DNA from: a virus
DNA length: 64,000 nucleotides
Strand: one strand, 5' to 3'
Virus record (IMG/VR): IMGVR_UViG_3300024346_000008
Coordinates: 1-64,000 of that record
Shown here one piece after another: positions 1 through 7,254 of this stretch (positions within the stretch are counted from its first letter, which is position 1; every line of letters begins with the position of its first letter). The notes beneath the pieces were generated by a model. It saw nothing but the letters and a program-made list of their open reading frames with translations, made no database searches and was not told where the DNA came from. A program made the translations under genes and the position numbers.

Positions 1-35
1 AATTAAAGCAGAACGTGAATCAACTGAGGACGCAG

Positions 36-452
36 ATGTATGAATACACAATTAAAAAATTATTAAAGGTTGTTGACGGCGATACAATTAAAGTTGAAAT
101 TGATTTAGGATTTGATTTGTGCGTGACGGCAACCATTCGATTGGCGGGAATAGATACTCCAGAAAGTCGTACTAAAGATTTAAAAGAAAAACAATTGGGA
201 CTAGAAGCAAAAAAATGGTTGGAAACTATATTAACTGAAAATCAAAATATTCGCATACATACGGCAAAAGATGCTGACGAAAAATACGGCAGATTATTAG
301 GAACATTATATCTATCAAAGGATGCAAAAAGTATAAATGAATTAATGGTTGAAAATGGTTATGCGTGGAAATACGACGGTGGAACAAAACAAAAAAATCT
401 ACAAGAGCTATTAGATATTCGTAATAGCAGAGGAAATTCCAATGGCATTTAA
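36..452 (+). CDS. Staphylococcal-nuclease-like thermonuclease
   Basis: Predicted Ca-dependent, sugar-nonspecific nuclease of the SNase (thermonuclease) family, about 138 aa. Hallmarks are VVDGDTIKVEID near the N-terminus, RLAGIDTPES (first catalytic Arg), the DEKYGRLLGTLYL segment (Glu-x-x-x-Arg type) and ELMVENGYAWKY at the end. The ATG at 36 is preferred over a GTG at 15 because GAGGA lies 5 nt upstream. No signal peptide is seen, so it probably acts in the cytoplasm, perhaps degrading host DNA. It overlaps the next gene by 11 nt, suggesting co-transcription. Confidence 0.85.
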   Translation: MYEYTIKKLLKVVDGDTIKVEIDLGFDLCVTATIRLAGIDTPESRTKDLKEKQLGLEAKKWLETILTENQNIRIHTAKDADEKYGRLLGTLYLSKDAKSINELMVENGYAWKYDGGTKQKNLQELLDIRNSRGNSNGI

Positions 453-1035
453 CAAAGACCAAATAGAAAAGGCGGTAAAAGCAAAAGGTTATGCGTGGTT
501 TGAGGGAGACAATTTAGATGTAAATATTGTAGGCATACGTAATTCAGCAACGGGAAAGAAAGTCACGAATGTGTTTGATGATACGATGACTCTTTCCTAT
601 AAAGAAAATGGAGTGTGGAAGTTTCATGAATGGGCATGTACGACTGACCCGGGCACCAAGGGTGTTAAGGAATTCCACAATCCAAACGGAGTTGCCCGAT
701 TAGTTCCAGCCCAGTATCGTGGGTCGCACGCAATTGGATTACACCAAGGCAAATATGAAGCATTAAAACAAGCAAAGCCTGTCACGGTGTGGCGTGACAA
801 AAATAAAGATATGACATTCGATGAAACCACAAAAGATACGGGAATTTTTGGTATTAATATTCATCGGTCCAATCCAACTACAGAATCAGAATTTGTGGAA
901 AATTGGAGTGAAGGGTGCCAAGTATTTAAACGGGTAAAAGATTTTAATTTATTTATGAACATTGTCAATAAAGCAGCAAAAATACACGGTAATAGTTTCA
1001 GTTATACCCTATTAGAAAGTAAAGATATAACATAA
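442..1035 (+). CDS. Possible YkuD-like (L,D-transpeptidase-fold) protein
   Basis: 197-aa protein of uncertain function. The C-terminal half contains FGINIHRSNP followed by a spacer and SEGCQVF, which resembles the YkuD catalytic His...Ser-x-Gly-Cys arrangement of L,D-transpeptidases. No signal peptide or membrane segment is seen. If the call is right it could act on peptidoglycan at lysis or in the virion. It overlaps the thermonuclease gene end and is followed by a promoter for the tRNA at 1111. An unrelated phage family with a similar Cys motif is possible. Confidence 0.45.
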   Translation: MAFNKDQIEKAVKAKGYAWFEGDNLDVNIVGIRNSATGKKVTNVFDDTMTLSYKENGVWKFHEWACTTDPGTKGVKEFHNPNGVARLVPAQYRGSHAIGLHQGKYEALKQAKPVTVWRDKNKDMTFDETTKDTGIFGINIHRSNPTTESEFVENWSEGCQVFKRVKDFNLFMNIVNKAAKIHGNSFSYTLLESKDIT

Positions 1036-1049
1036 TTAAATAGACCCCC

Positions 1050-1078
1050 TTGACAAACAACCTCTTGGAGTGTATATT
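1050..1078 (+). promoter_or_regulatory. Promoter for tRNA-Leu(CAA)
   Basis: TTGACA (1050-1055), 17-nt spacer, TATATT (1073-1078), 33 nt before the tRNA. A 9-bp inverted repeat, AACCTCTTG (1059-1067) and CAAGAGGTT (1092-1100), flanks the -10 box and could be an operator or a leader hairpin. Confidence 0.75.
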
Positions 1079-1110
1079 TAATACATGACTTCAAGAGGTT
1101 TGTTGTCAAC

Positions 1111-1184
1111 GCCCGTGTGACGGAATCGGCATACGTACAAGTCTCAAAAACTTGGTTTTGTGGGTTCAAGTCCCACCGCGGGCA
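1111..1184 (+). tRNA. tRNA-Leu(CAA)
   Basis: Acceptor GCCCGTG/CGCGGGC, anticodon stem CAAGT/ACTTG around loop CTCAAAA, T-arm GTGGG/CCCAC. The D-arm is of the Leu/Ser kind, but the variable loop is only 5 nt (1155-1159) instead of the long class II arm, an atypical reduction for tRNA-Leu. Confidence 0.8.
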
Positions 1185-1192
1185 TGTAGTAA

Positions 1193-1230
1193 GGACAGTT
1201 GGCTGAGTGGTCTAAAGCTGTTGTTTTGTG
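1193..1230 (+). pseudogene. 5' half of a Ser/Leu-type tRNA
   Basis: GGACAGT followed by a class II style D-arm (GGCTGAGTGGTCTAAAGC) looks like the 5' half of a tRNA that stops near the anticodon loop. No matching ACTGTCC acceptor strand follows. The truncation point is the upstream boundary of the PD-(D/E)XK endonuclease gene, and a complete tRNA-Ser lies just after that gene. The exact 3' end of the remnant is uncertain because the endonuclease promoter region begins about here. Confidence 0.6.
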
Positions 1231-1272
1231 AACTACTGCTCTATGTATATAGGTACTCATTTGGAGAACTTT

Positions 1273-1692
1273 ATGCACACAAAACAAGTTGGTGATATTG
1301 CAGAAGCAGCAATAATTCTAAGAGCTTTAGAAAAAGGATGGTCAGTATCAAAGCCAATTGGAGAAAATCAACGATATGATCTTATCATTGATGATGGTAG
1401 TACTTTACATAAAGTACAATGTAAATCTGCTAAACTTACGGACAACATAATAGTGGGTTCAATAAGTAGAATCTCCAGAAATGGAGATGTGTTCGTAAGA
1501 CATAAATATACTACCGATGAAATAGATGTATTTGCATTGTATTGCCCAGACGTAAAAGAATGTTACTGGATTTCATGTAAAGATTTAATGGTAGATGATG
1601 GGAATGTACAAAGTAGTATAAAACTTCGAATTAAACAATCTTCTGGTAATAATCAACACAAAACTAGATTAGCAAAAGATTATATTTTATAG
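1273..1692 (+). CDS. PD-(D/E)XK homing endonuclease, I-Ssp6803I-like
   Basis: 139 aa. GDIAEA (helix Glu), RYDLIIDDG (catalytic Asp) and VQCKSAK (Q-x-K) match the PD-(D/E)XK group whose type member I-Ssp6803I is encoded in a cyanobacterial tRNA-fMet intron. Start ATG 1273 has GGAG upstream; the extension to 1228 has no ribosome site. It is bracketed by a truncated tRNA 5' half and a complete tRNA-Ser 5 nt after its stop, so a tRNA target site is likely. No group I intron core fits in the flanks. The upstream sequence CTCTATGTATATAGGTAC is shared with the HNH gene at 8112. Confidence 0.75.
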   Translation: MHTKQVGDIAEAAIILRALEKGWSVSKPIGENQRYDLIIDDGSTLHKVQCKSAKLTDNIIVGSISRISRNGDVFVRHKYTTDEIDVFALYCPDVKECYWISCKDLMVDDGNVQSSIKLRIKQSSGNNQHKTRLAKDYIL

Positions 1693-1697
1693 AATTT

Positions 1698-1782
1698 GGA
1701 AGTGTGGCCGAGTGGTTTAAGGCACCTGCCTACTAAGCAGCCGAACCGAAAGGTTCCGTGAGTTCGAATCTCACCGCTTCCG
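1698..1782 (+). tRNA. tRNA-Ser(ACT)
   Basis: Acceptor GGAAGTG/CGCTTCC, class II variable arm GAACC/GGTTC, T-arm GTGAG/CTCAC. The anticodon loop CTACTAA gives ACT, whereas GCT is the usual form for AGY codons. The outermost anticodon-stem pair is C:C. It directly follows the endonuclease gene and may be the replacement copy of that cassette. Confidence 0.8.
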
Positions 1783-1786
1783 TAAC

Positions 1787-1860
1787 GCCCTTGTGGTCTA
1801 ATTGGATAAGGCAACGCTCTTCTAAAGCGTCCGATGGGGGTTCGAATCTCTCCAAGGGCA
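1787..1860 (+). tRNA. tRNA-Arg(TCT)
   Basis: Canonical cloverleaf: GCCCTTG/CAAGGGC acceptor, ACGCT/AGCGT anticodon stem with loop CTTCTAA, TTCGAAT T-loop. It starts 4 nt after tRNA-Ser, so the two are probably cut from one transcript. It reads AGA. Confidence 0.93.
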
Positions 1861-1902
1861 TCCTACCATACCAAAAACTTACAACAGGAGATACTACCCG
1901 AT

Positions 1903-2076
1903 ATGTTTAATATCAACCAAGAAGTGCAGATTACTGACCATTCGGAAGATATTTATAATAATAAATGGGGTAATATCCGACAAATTGCCGATGTGCGAGG
2001 CAATATCTTTTATACTGTTGAATTGGATAATGGCGTATTAATTCATTGTATTGATGAAGAATTAATGGAAACTTAA
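1903..2076 (+). CDS. Small SH3/KOW-like protein
   Basis: 57-aa protein (MFNINQEVQI...). The pattern of a short strand, W-G-x-I, V-x-G-N-x-x-Y-x-V-x-L-D-N-G resembles a small SH3-like barrel such as KOW or hypothetical phage beta-barrel proteins. The ATG at 1903 is chosen because the longer frame runs back into tRNA-Arg; AGGAG lies 12 nt upstream. Function unknown. Confidence 0.5.
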   Translation: MFNINQEVQITDHSEDIYNNKWGNIRQIADVRGNIFYTVELDNGVLIHCIDEELMET

Positions 2077-2087
2077 TATACGCCCCC

Positions 2088-2116
2088 TTGACTTTTGAAT
2101 TATTCTGTATTATATT
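2088..2116 (+). promoter_or_regulatory. Promoter of the VWA/MoxR operon
   Basis: TTGACT (2088-2093), 17 nt, TATATT (2111-2116). The leader to the ATG at 2159 is about 35 nt, unlike the leaderless arrangement seen after 17.7 kb. Confidence 0.75.
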
Positions 2117-2158
2117 ACATTCTCACGGCAACACAACCAAGGATTTAACTAAAACATC

Positions 2159-4408
2159 ATGTCTATCACGAAACAACACTCTAGTTACTGGCTTGACGAC
2201 GACCTGTTTGATGATATTGTAGACGATAAACCAAAAACAGATTTGCAGCGGATTACTCGCCTTAGCGCTGTCCGCCGTGGTATTGCAAATTTCGTATCCA
2301 TCCTAAGCGGTGAGAATGTACCCGTCCACTTTTCCAGTGGTAAGGATTCGTATACGGATGGTAAGCAGGTTATTATTTCTGCCGATGAAGATGTGGAAAA
2401 GTTCGATGCAATGGTAGGATTGGCGTTGCATGAGGGTAGTCATGTGTTGTTGTCCGATTTCACCCTGCTTCAGGCTCTGCAGAAGTCGGTGGAAAAGCCA
2501 CTCACCACGTATACTCAGCATCCCATGTGGATTACCGAAGCACGGGTAACTCAGGCCGCATCGGGAAATGTCTTTAAGGATATTCTACATCCGACAATTG
2601 CTAATTTGCTCCCAGAGTTTCCGGGTCAAACTGCATATGGGTATCTTGACCCAACGGCTTTGTACTGGGAAACGTCGATGAAGGTGCTGAATGATTTGCG
2701 GTTTATTATGAATATTTTGGAAGACCGTCGTATTGACAACTACGTGTATAATAACGCAGTTGGATATCGCCCATACTACAAGGCATTGTATAACAAGTAT
2801 TTTTATACAAAGGAAATGGGAAAGAATCTTCGGTTTAATCCCAAGTTCCGTGAACTTACGGCAGAAAATTACATCACCAGATTGTTGTATTGCATTCATC
2901 CTGCGGCCAATTGGGACGCCATGCCCGGTTTGCGTTCGCTGATTAATCTGATGGATTTGAATACGATTGAACGTGTGAGTCCGAAATACGATAAACAGAT
3001 TATGTATAATGGTACTCCACGTGCGGCATGGTTGACGGAACCTACGTATGAATCTATGCCCGTGTTGTGGCAGGAAGCAAATGTATTGTACGCACACATT
3101 CTAAAGTATGTGGGTATGGTAACATATGATGAATCGTCTGAGAAGCCGCCGGAAACTTCGATGGATAGTATTGCTCAAAAGAATTCGTCTGCACTGAGCG
3201 ACCTTCCAAATCTCGACGGGGCGCCTGGCATGGGTGACATGGAACCTGTTCCTGTTGAAAAGGATACAAAGGGGTCTGGGAAGAATAAGAAGGAAGTAGA
3301 TGGCACGTTTAATGAGAAAAGTGCTCTCAAAGAAATGGATGGTGCCAAAAAGGTAATGGACGGCAAGGTAAAGAAAAAGAAGTTGTCCAAGAGTGATGCT
3401 GCCGCAGTAACTGCCTTCGAAGAAGCAGATGCTAAGATGGTGGATATTACTGGAGAAGGTGTTCCGTTTGGTAAGTGTATGGTCACCAGAAAACTTACGA
3501 ATGAACTTATGGAACAAGATTGGTTTATCTTTAAGCGGTGGGGATGGAATCGTAATGATACCAATCCGTATGTTGAACAGTCAATTTCGGCAGGTAAGCG
3601 TATGGGACAGATTCTTGTCCATCGTTTGCAAGTTCGTAATGACCCACTGATTACGAAGCAGACTCGACTTCCGCAGGGTGGATTGGATAGACGATTGCTG
3701 GCACAGTTGGGTATGGACATTACCTCAGTATTCCAGAAGTCTCGCACGGATATTCATAAGCCTGCCATGTTGCACTTGACGCTGGATGCATCGGGTTCTA
3801 TGAGTGGTGGTAAGTGGAACAAGGTTCGGTCGGTTGCCATTGCCTTGGCTTATGTGGGTTCAAAGTTGCGGAATGTCGATACGGTCATTTCAATTCGTGG
3901 TGGAAATGATTTGCCTATCGTGTCGGTAGTCTATGATTCACGCCGTGACCAGTTTCCTAAGTTTGTTCAACATATGCGGATGCTAGACCCTGCGGGAGCA
4001 ACGCCGGAGGGGTTGTGTTTCAAGGCAACGATGGATTTGATTCTGGAATGCAAAGATACGCATGATGTATACTTCATTAACTTCAGTGATGGTGAACCGT
4101 CGTTTGGTTACAACAGTGATACCGCACTTGGAAAAGCTGGTAAGCATCGTGGATATAGAGAGTATTTTAGTTATGCTGGAGAGGTAGCAACCAAACATAC
4201 CCGTGCAATGGTACAGCAGTTGCGGGATGCAAATGTAAAAGTATTGAGTTATTTCATTACAGAAACATATAAGCATAGTTATAATGGCCCCAGTGTTGCA
4301 AAAACCGTATTCCAGAAAATGTATGGGGAAGACGCAGTTATGGTTAATGTGGAAAATGCGTCAGAGGTATTAAGAACCCTTAATTCCAGATTGCTGGTTA
4401 GGGGTTGA
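2159..4408 (+). CDS. CobT-like VWA protein with HExxH-like motif
   Basis: 749 aa. An N-terminal zinc-protease-like motif HEGSH (about residues 91-95) is followed about 100 residues later by ILEDRRIDN, a plausible third ligand. A charged Lys-rich linker (about 370-420) precedes a C-terminal von Willebrand A domain whose MIDAS motif is DASGSMSGG (about residue 543). Such proteins work with MoxR/CobS AAA+ ATPases, and one lies directly downstream. The family is named for cobaltochelatase subunits, but phage copies are thought to be chaperone- or remodelling-like; cobalamin synthesis is not implied because no other Cob gene is present. Start ATG 2159 follows a good promoter. Confidence 0.75.
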   Translation: MSITKQHSSYWLDDDLFDDIVDDKPKTDLQRITRLSAVRRGIANFVSILSGENVPVHFSSGKDSYTDGKQVIISADEDVEKFDAMVGLALHEGSHVLLSDFTLLQALQKSVEKPLTTYTQHPMWITEARVTQAASGNVFKDILHPTIANLLPEFPGQTAYGYLDPTALYWETSMKVLNDLRFIMNILEDRRIDNYVYNNAVGYRPYYKALYNKYFYTKEMGKNLRFNPKFRELTAENYITRLLYCIHPAANWDAMPGLRSLINLMDLNTIERVSPKYDKQIMYNGTPRAAWLTEPTYESMPVLWQEANVLYAHILKYVGMVTYDESSEKPPETSMDSIAQKNSSALSDLPNLDGAPGMGDMEPVPVEKDTKGSGKNKKEVDGTFNEKSALKEMDGAKKVMDGKVKKKKLSKSDAAAVTAFEEADAKMVDITGEGVPFGKCMVTRKLTNELMEQDWFIFKRWGWNRNDTNPYVEQSISAGKRMGQILVHRLQVRNDPLITKQTRLPQGGLDRRLLAQLGMDITSVFQKSRTDIHKPAMLHLTLDASGSMSGGKWNKVRSVAIALAYVGSKLRNVDTVISIRGGNDLPIVSVVYDSRRDQFPKFVQHMRMLDPAGATPEGLCFKATMDLILECKDTHDVYFINFSDGEPSFGYNSDTALGKAGKHRGYREYFSYAGEVATKHTRAMVQQLRDANVKVLSYFITETYKHSYNGPSVAKTVFQKMYGEDAVMVNVENASEVLRTLNSRLLVRG

Positions 4409-4433
4409 CAAATAGGTAGGACAGTGTTATATT
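4405..4433 (+). promoter_or_regulatory. Promoter of the MoxR/CobS-like gene
   Basis: TTGACA (4405-4410) overlaps the stop codon of the VWA gene; 17 nt later TATATT (4428-4433). It gives the ATPase its own transcript besides read-through. Confidence 0.75.
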
Positions 4434-4476
4434 ACAGAAGGTTCAATAATCAATCATTTTACGGAGAGTAAACACA

Positions 4477-5667
4477 GTGACTAAGGTCAAGAATACGCAG
4501 GTAGAAATCGTGGTGGCTTTGAATGATGCATCGATGCCAATAAATCAGTTTGGTGATATGGTTGACTTGCCAGGGCCCAAGATTCGTCACCTGCGTAAAA
4601 ATGGTGGGTGTTATCGTATGATTACCACAAAGACGGGATCGACGCAGTTGCGTCACGCAGAAATGAGTGTATTTGATGCACTTGCAAAGAATGCAGTTCC
4701 GTTGGATGTAACCGATAATCGTTCGGACGAAGTGCATGAGGATATTGAAAAGTATCTTACCGACAGTGTTGCTCTTCGTCCTGCAAATCTTATTCTTTCC
4801 GATTTGAAGTGGAAGTATCTGATGCGCTCGGTCGTTCGTGGTAAGAACATTATGATGACAGGCCCTTCGGGATGTGGTAAGACATTGGCTGTGCAGAGTG
4901 TGGCAAAGGCACTAAATGGCCGTCCATTCTTTTACTTCAACCTTGGTGCAACGACTGACCCTCGTTCTACGCTGATTGGTAACACGCATTATAGTAAGGA
5001 AAAGGGAACCTTTGTGGCCGACGCACTGTTCTGTCGGGCCATTCAGTCAGAAAATTCCATTATTCTTATTGACGAGTTGACGCGAGCAAATCCTGATGCG
5101 TGGAATATTCTGATTACGGTTCTTGATGAGAATCAGCGATATCTTCGCATTGATGAAAAGCCGGATACGCCGACGATTAAGGTAGCAAAGGGTGTGACCT
5201 TCATTGCCACGGCAAACATTGGTAGTGAATACACCGCCACCCGTGTCCTTGACCGCGCCATGATGGACCGCTTTACGGCAATCGTTGAGATGGAACCACT
5301 GTCGGTTGAGAACGAACTGAAGCTCATTAACATGACATACCCCAATGTTCCAGAGGCAACCGCGCGAGCCATTGCAGAAATTGCTGGTAACACTCGTTCT
5401 CAAGTTCGTTCGGATGACCCAAAGGTTACTACTTCAATTTCTAGTCGTCTCACGGTAGAAATGGCCGGATTGATTTATGACGGATTTTCTCTGACCGAAG
5501 CAGCAGAAGTGTGTATCTATCCATTCTTCTCGGATGCAGGTGGGGCAGATTCGGAACGGACATACATGAAGCAGTTGGTTCAGAAGTATATTCCCAATGA
5601 TCTGAACGCTGGGAATGTGTGGGACACCGCGGTTGGCGGTAAGGCCACTTTCAACCCGACATTCTAA
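4477..5667 (+). CDS. CobS/MoxR-type AAA+ ATPase
   Basis: 396 aa. Walker A GPSGCGKT (about residue 128), Walker B IILIDEL (about 193), sensor 1 FIATANIGSEYT (about 245), and an arginine-rich DRAMMDRF segment as in MoxR ATPases. An N-terminal DNA- or protein-binding-like domain of about 100 residues precedes it. Start is GTG 4477 with GGAG about 10 nt upstream. It should use ATP to remodel a substrate together with the VWA protein encoded just upstream. Its last base overlaps the next small gene (TAATG). Confidence 0.85.
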   Translation: MTKVKNTQVEIVVALNDASMPINQFGDMVDLPGPKIRHLRKNGGCYRMITTKTGSTQLRHAEMSVFDALAKNAVPLDVTDNRSDEVHEDIEKYLTDSVALRPANLILSDLKWKYLMRSVVRGKNIMMTGPSGCGKTLAVQSVAKALNGRPFFYFNLGATTDPRSTLIGNTHYSKEKGTFVADALFCRAIQSENSIILIDELTRANPDAWNILITVLDENQRYLRIDEKPDTPTIKVAKGVTFIATANIGSEYTATRVLDRAMMDRFTAIVEMEPLSVENELKLINMTYPNVPEATARAIAEIAGNTRSQVRSDDPKVTTSISSRLTVEMAGLIYDGFSLTEAAEVCIYPFFSDAGGADSERTYMKQLVQKYIPNDLNAGNVWDTAVGGKATFNPTF

Positions 5668-5843
5668 TGGGAAAGACATATAAGGACCAGAGAAAGTGGG
5701 ATAAGCGCCGCTCGACCCGCGAAGAGGATGTTCCAAAGGATGAACGCCGGAAGAACGGCAGGCATCGTTCCGTCGAAGATGTTCCATTGGATGAAGAGCC
5801 ATTACATCCCTATGAACATTTAGATTATGAATATGATCTTTAA
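5667..5843 (+). CDS. Small charged protein
   Basis: 58 aa, start ATG overlapping the ATPase stop as TAATG, so translation is probably coupled. The product is very rich in Lys, Arg, Asp and Glu, has the repeated segment EDVP at residues 20-23 and 37-40, and ends with an acidic tail DYEYDL. No family recognised; its position suggests a partner of the VWA/AAA pair. Confidence 0.55.
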   Translation: MGKTYKDQRKWDKRRSTREEDVPKDERRKNGRHRSVEDVPLDEEPLHPYEHLDYEYDL

Positions 5844-5888
5844 TCAGTAAAGTATATAGTTATTAAATGGTTATTAAAAACTGGGGGG

Positions 5889-5917
5889 TTGACAAACGAC
5901 CTACACTAGTGTATATT
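5889..5917 (+). promoter_or_regulatory. Promoter of the main tRNA array
   Basis: TTGACA (5889-5894), 17 nt, TATATT (5912-5917), about 40 nt before the pseudoknotted tRNA-leader element. Confidence 0.75.
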
Positions 5918-5957
5918 ACAAGAGTAGTGAAGAACGACACGTTATTTGACAACTAAA

Positions 5958-6018
5958 GGGGGTTACTTTCCGAGTTCCCTCGCACAAAACTCCGACGTTT
6001 GGTTCACGTAACGAACCA
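5958..6018 (+). ncRNA. tRNA-leader pseudoknot element, copy A
   Basis: Stem GGGGG/CCCTC (5958-5962 with 5977-5981) encloses the 14-nt loop TTACTTTCCGAGTT. GAGTT of this loop (5972-5976) can pair with AACTC (5988-5992) to form a pseudoknot. A second hairpin TGGTTC/GAACCA (6000-6005 with 6013-6018) ends exactly 4 nt before a tRNA-Glu-like 5' half. Copy B at 9335 has the same loop, tail and 4-nt gap with compensatory changes in both stems. No known family recognised. Confidence 0.6.
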
Positions 6019-6022
6019 CTTT

Positions 6023-6058
6023 GCCACCTTCGTCTATCGGTTAGGACGTTTTTTCAAA
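6023..6058 (+). pseudogene. 5' half of a tRNA-Glu
   Basis: GCCACCT, then the D-arm TCGTCTATCGGTTAGGAC typical of tRNA-Glu, then a T-run reaching TTC where the anticodon should be. The 3' half is absent; an endonuclease gene starts 40 nt later and a complete, sequence-divergent tRNA-Glu(TTC) follows that gene. Confidence 0.65.
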
Positions 6059-6098
6059 GTATCATACTATTTATAGTAAATGATTAACTGAGAAATAT

Positions 6099-6701
6099 AT
6101 GTCAAAACTAGGTGGATATAGAGAAGGTTCGGGAAGAAGTAAATCGGGATATTATAACGGTATTTACTGCGGGTCTACTTATGAACTATGTTGGGTGATA
6201 TACGCACTTGACACTCAAGTAAAATTTGATAGATTTAAAGGAATCTTACGAGGTAATAATATATCATATGTTCCTGACTTTCTCTTGAAGGATGGCAAAA
6301 CAATAATAGAATTAAAAGGATATGAATCACAAGATAGAGTTAATGAAAAAACAAAATTGGCAGAAAGTCTTGGATATACCGTGGTTGTCTTACGAAAAGA
6401 CGATTTAAAAGATGTGTTTGCGTATGTTGCTAATAAATTTGGAACTAAAAAGTTTCATACGTTATATGATGGTTATAAACCAAAATATACTTACACTTGT
6501 TCAAATTGTGGTAACTCATTGACCAGAGACAATCAGTTAAAATCAACCAATGTGTTTTGTTCAAGAGTTTGCGCAGGCCTAGGCAATAGACCGCACACGA
6601 TTTTGTCTAAGCAAAAAGTATTAGATAGGGCAAAAAGATTCTACGAAAAAAATAAAGAATTAATTAATAAAAAACGTAGAGAAAAATATAATAGTAAATA
6701 A
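6099..6701 (+). CDS. Homing-type endonuclease with PD-(D/E)XK core and zinc finger
   Basis: 200 aa. N-terminal GYREGSGRSKSGYYNGIYCGSTYE, then YVPDFLLKDGKTIIELKGY, which gives the PD...ExK catalytic pattern with an upstream Glu. A zinc-finger-like CSNCG...CSRVC lies at about residues 138-165, then a Lys-rich tail. This resembles free-standing phage site-specific nucleases. It sits between a truncated tRNA-Glu and a complete tRNA-Glu, implying a tRNA target. A small hairpin TACTATTTATAGTA lies upstream of the start. Confidence 0.7.
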   Translation: MSKLGGYREGSGRSKSGYYNGIYCGSTYELCWVIYALDTQVKFDRFKGILRGNNISYVPDFLLKDGKTIIELKGYESQDRVNEKTKLAESLGYTVVVLRKDDLKDVFAYVANKFGTKKFHTLYDGYKPKYTYTCSNCGNSLTRDNQLKSTNVFCSRVCAGLGNRPHTILSKQKVLDRAKRFYEKNKELINKKRREKYNSK

Positions 6702-6704
6702 TAT

Positions 6705-6776
6705 GGCGCGTTCTTCTAGCGGCTAGGAAGCTTGACTTTCACTCAAGTAAGACGGGTTCGATTCCCGTACGCGCTA
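6705..6776 (+). tRNA. tRNA-Glu(TTC)
   Basis: Acceptor GGCGCGT/ACGCGCT with a G:U first pair, anticodon stem CTTGA/TCAAG with loop CTTTCAC, T-arm ACGGG/CCCGT. It begins 3 nt after the endonuclease stop and is clearly different in sequence from the truncated tRNA-Glu before that gene. Confidence 0.92.
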
Positions 6777-6782
6777 CTTATC

Positions 6783-6964
6783 CCGTCCGTTTCTATATGT
6801 GGTAGACGTTAAACAAAAACATATTCGGTACATGAACTCCGACAATATTCATGAGTGGTTCGCACCAGCTTAGTGGTGGTAAGGGTTGGGAAAAATATTG
6901 AATAGCTAACAATATTTGGGGAACCTACTAGATACTGTGGAAAGTATCTGACAATCCCCACCCA
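6783..6964 (+). ncRNA. Structured spacer RNA between tRNA-Glu and tRNA-Gln
   Basis: No ORF. Successive hairpins can be drawn: CATGAA/TTCATG, CACCA/TGGTG, AATATTG/CAATATT, AGATAC/GTATCT, with GGGG/CCCC enclosing the last. It also contains AACTCCGAC, which is found in both copies of the tRNA-leader element. A non-coding RNA or a complex processing spacer; the fold is hand-drawn. Confidence 0.4.
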
Positions 6965-6968
6965 CTAT

Positions 6969-7040
6969 TGGCCTATCGTATAACGGTTATTACTCTTGGC
7001 TTTGAACCAAGTAATCGGGGTTCGATTCCCTGTAGGCCTA
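6969..7040 (+). tRNA. tRNA-Gln(TTG)
   Basis: Acceptor TGGCCTA/TAGGCCT with a U:U first pair, anticodon loop CTTTGAA between TTGG and CCAA, T-arm CGGGG/CCCTG. It reads CAA. Confidence 0.9.
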
Positions 7041-7097
7041 TTGTAGTACGGACGCTCTACCGATTAGAGTATGATTAATTTTTCTTTGGGTATACAC

Positions 7098-7253
7098 ATG
7101 AAAGTTTTTATGGTTTTCGCAGTGATGGCAATGACAGCATGTTCCAGTGCAAAGACTGAGACGGTTGCTGATACCTCGGCAACTACCACGGTTGATAGTG
7201 CCGGAGTTATTAATGTTACAACTGATTCGGTTCGCACCGATTCCGTCAAGTAA
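7098..7253 (+). CDS. Small phage lipoprotein
   Basis: 51 aa with a short hydrophobic signal ending in the lipobox MTAC (Cys about residue 15), followed by a Ser/Thr/Val-rich polar segment. It should be lipidated and membrane-anchored. Such short phage lipoproteins act as outer-membrane spanins or superinfection-exclusion proteins; no inner-membrane spanin partner is next to it, so the role is open. The ATG at 7098 is preferred over 7071 because it gives a proper signal peptide. Confidence 0.6.
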   Translation: MKVFMVFAVMAMTACSSAKTETVADTSATTTVDSAGVINVTTDSVRTDSVK

Positions 7254-7254
7254 A

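Noticed and set aside
1193-1782. Group I intron with tRNA exons
   Set aside because: The 3' half of the interrupted tRNA is absent and only a few nt separate the endonuclease stop from the next tRNA, leaving no place for the intron core.
3101-3747. Long minus-strand ORFs opposite the VWA gene
   Set aside because: Shadow frames of a well-supported gene; no signals of their own.
2159-5667. Cobaltochelatase (cobalamin synthesis) genes
   Set aside because: No other cobalamin gene is present; the VWA-MoxR pair type is widely used for other tasks in phages.
6023-6776. Spliced tRNA-Glu made from the 5' half and the downstream tRNA
   Set aside because: The downstream tRNA-Glu is complete by itself and its acceptor does not pair with GCCACCT.
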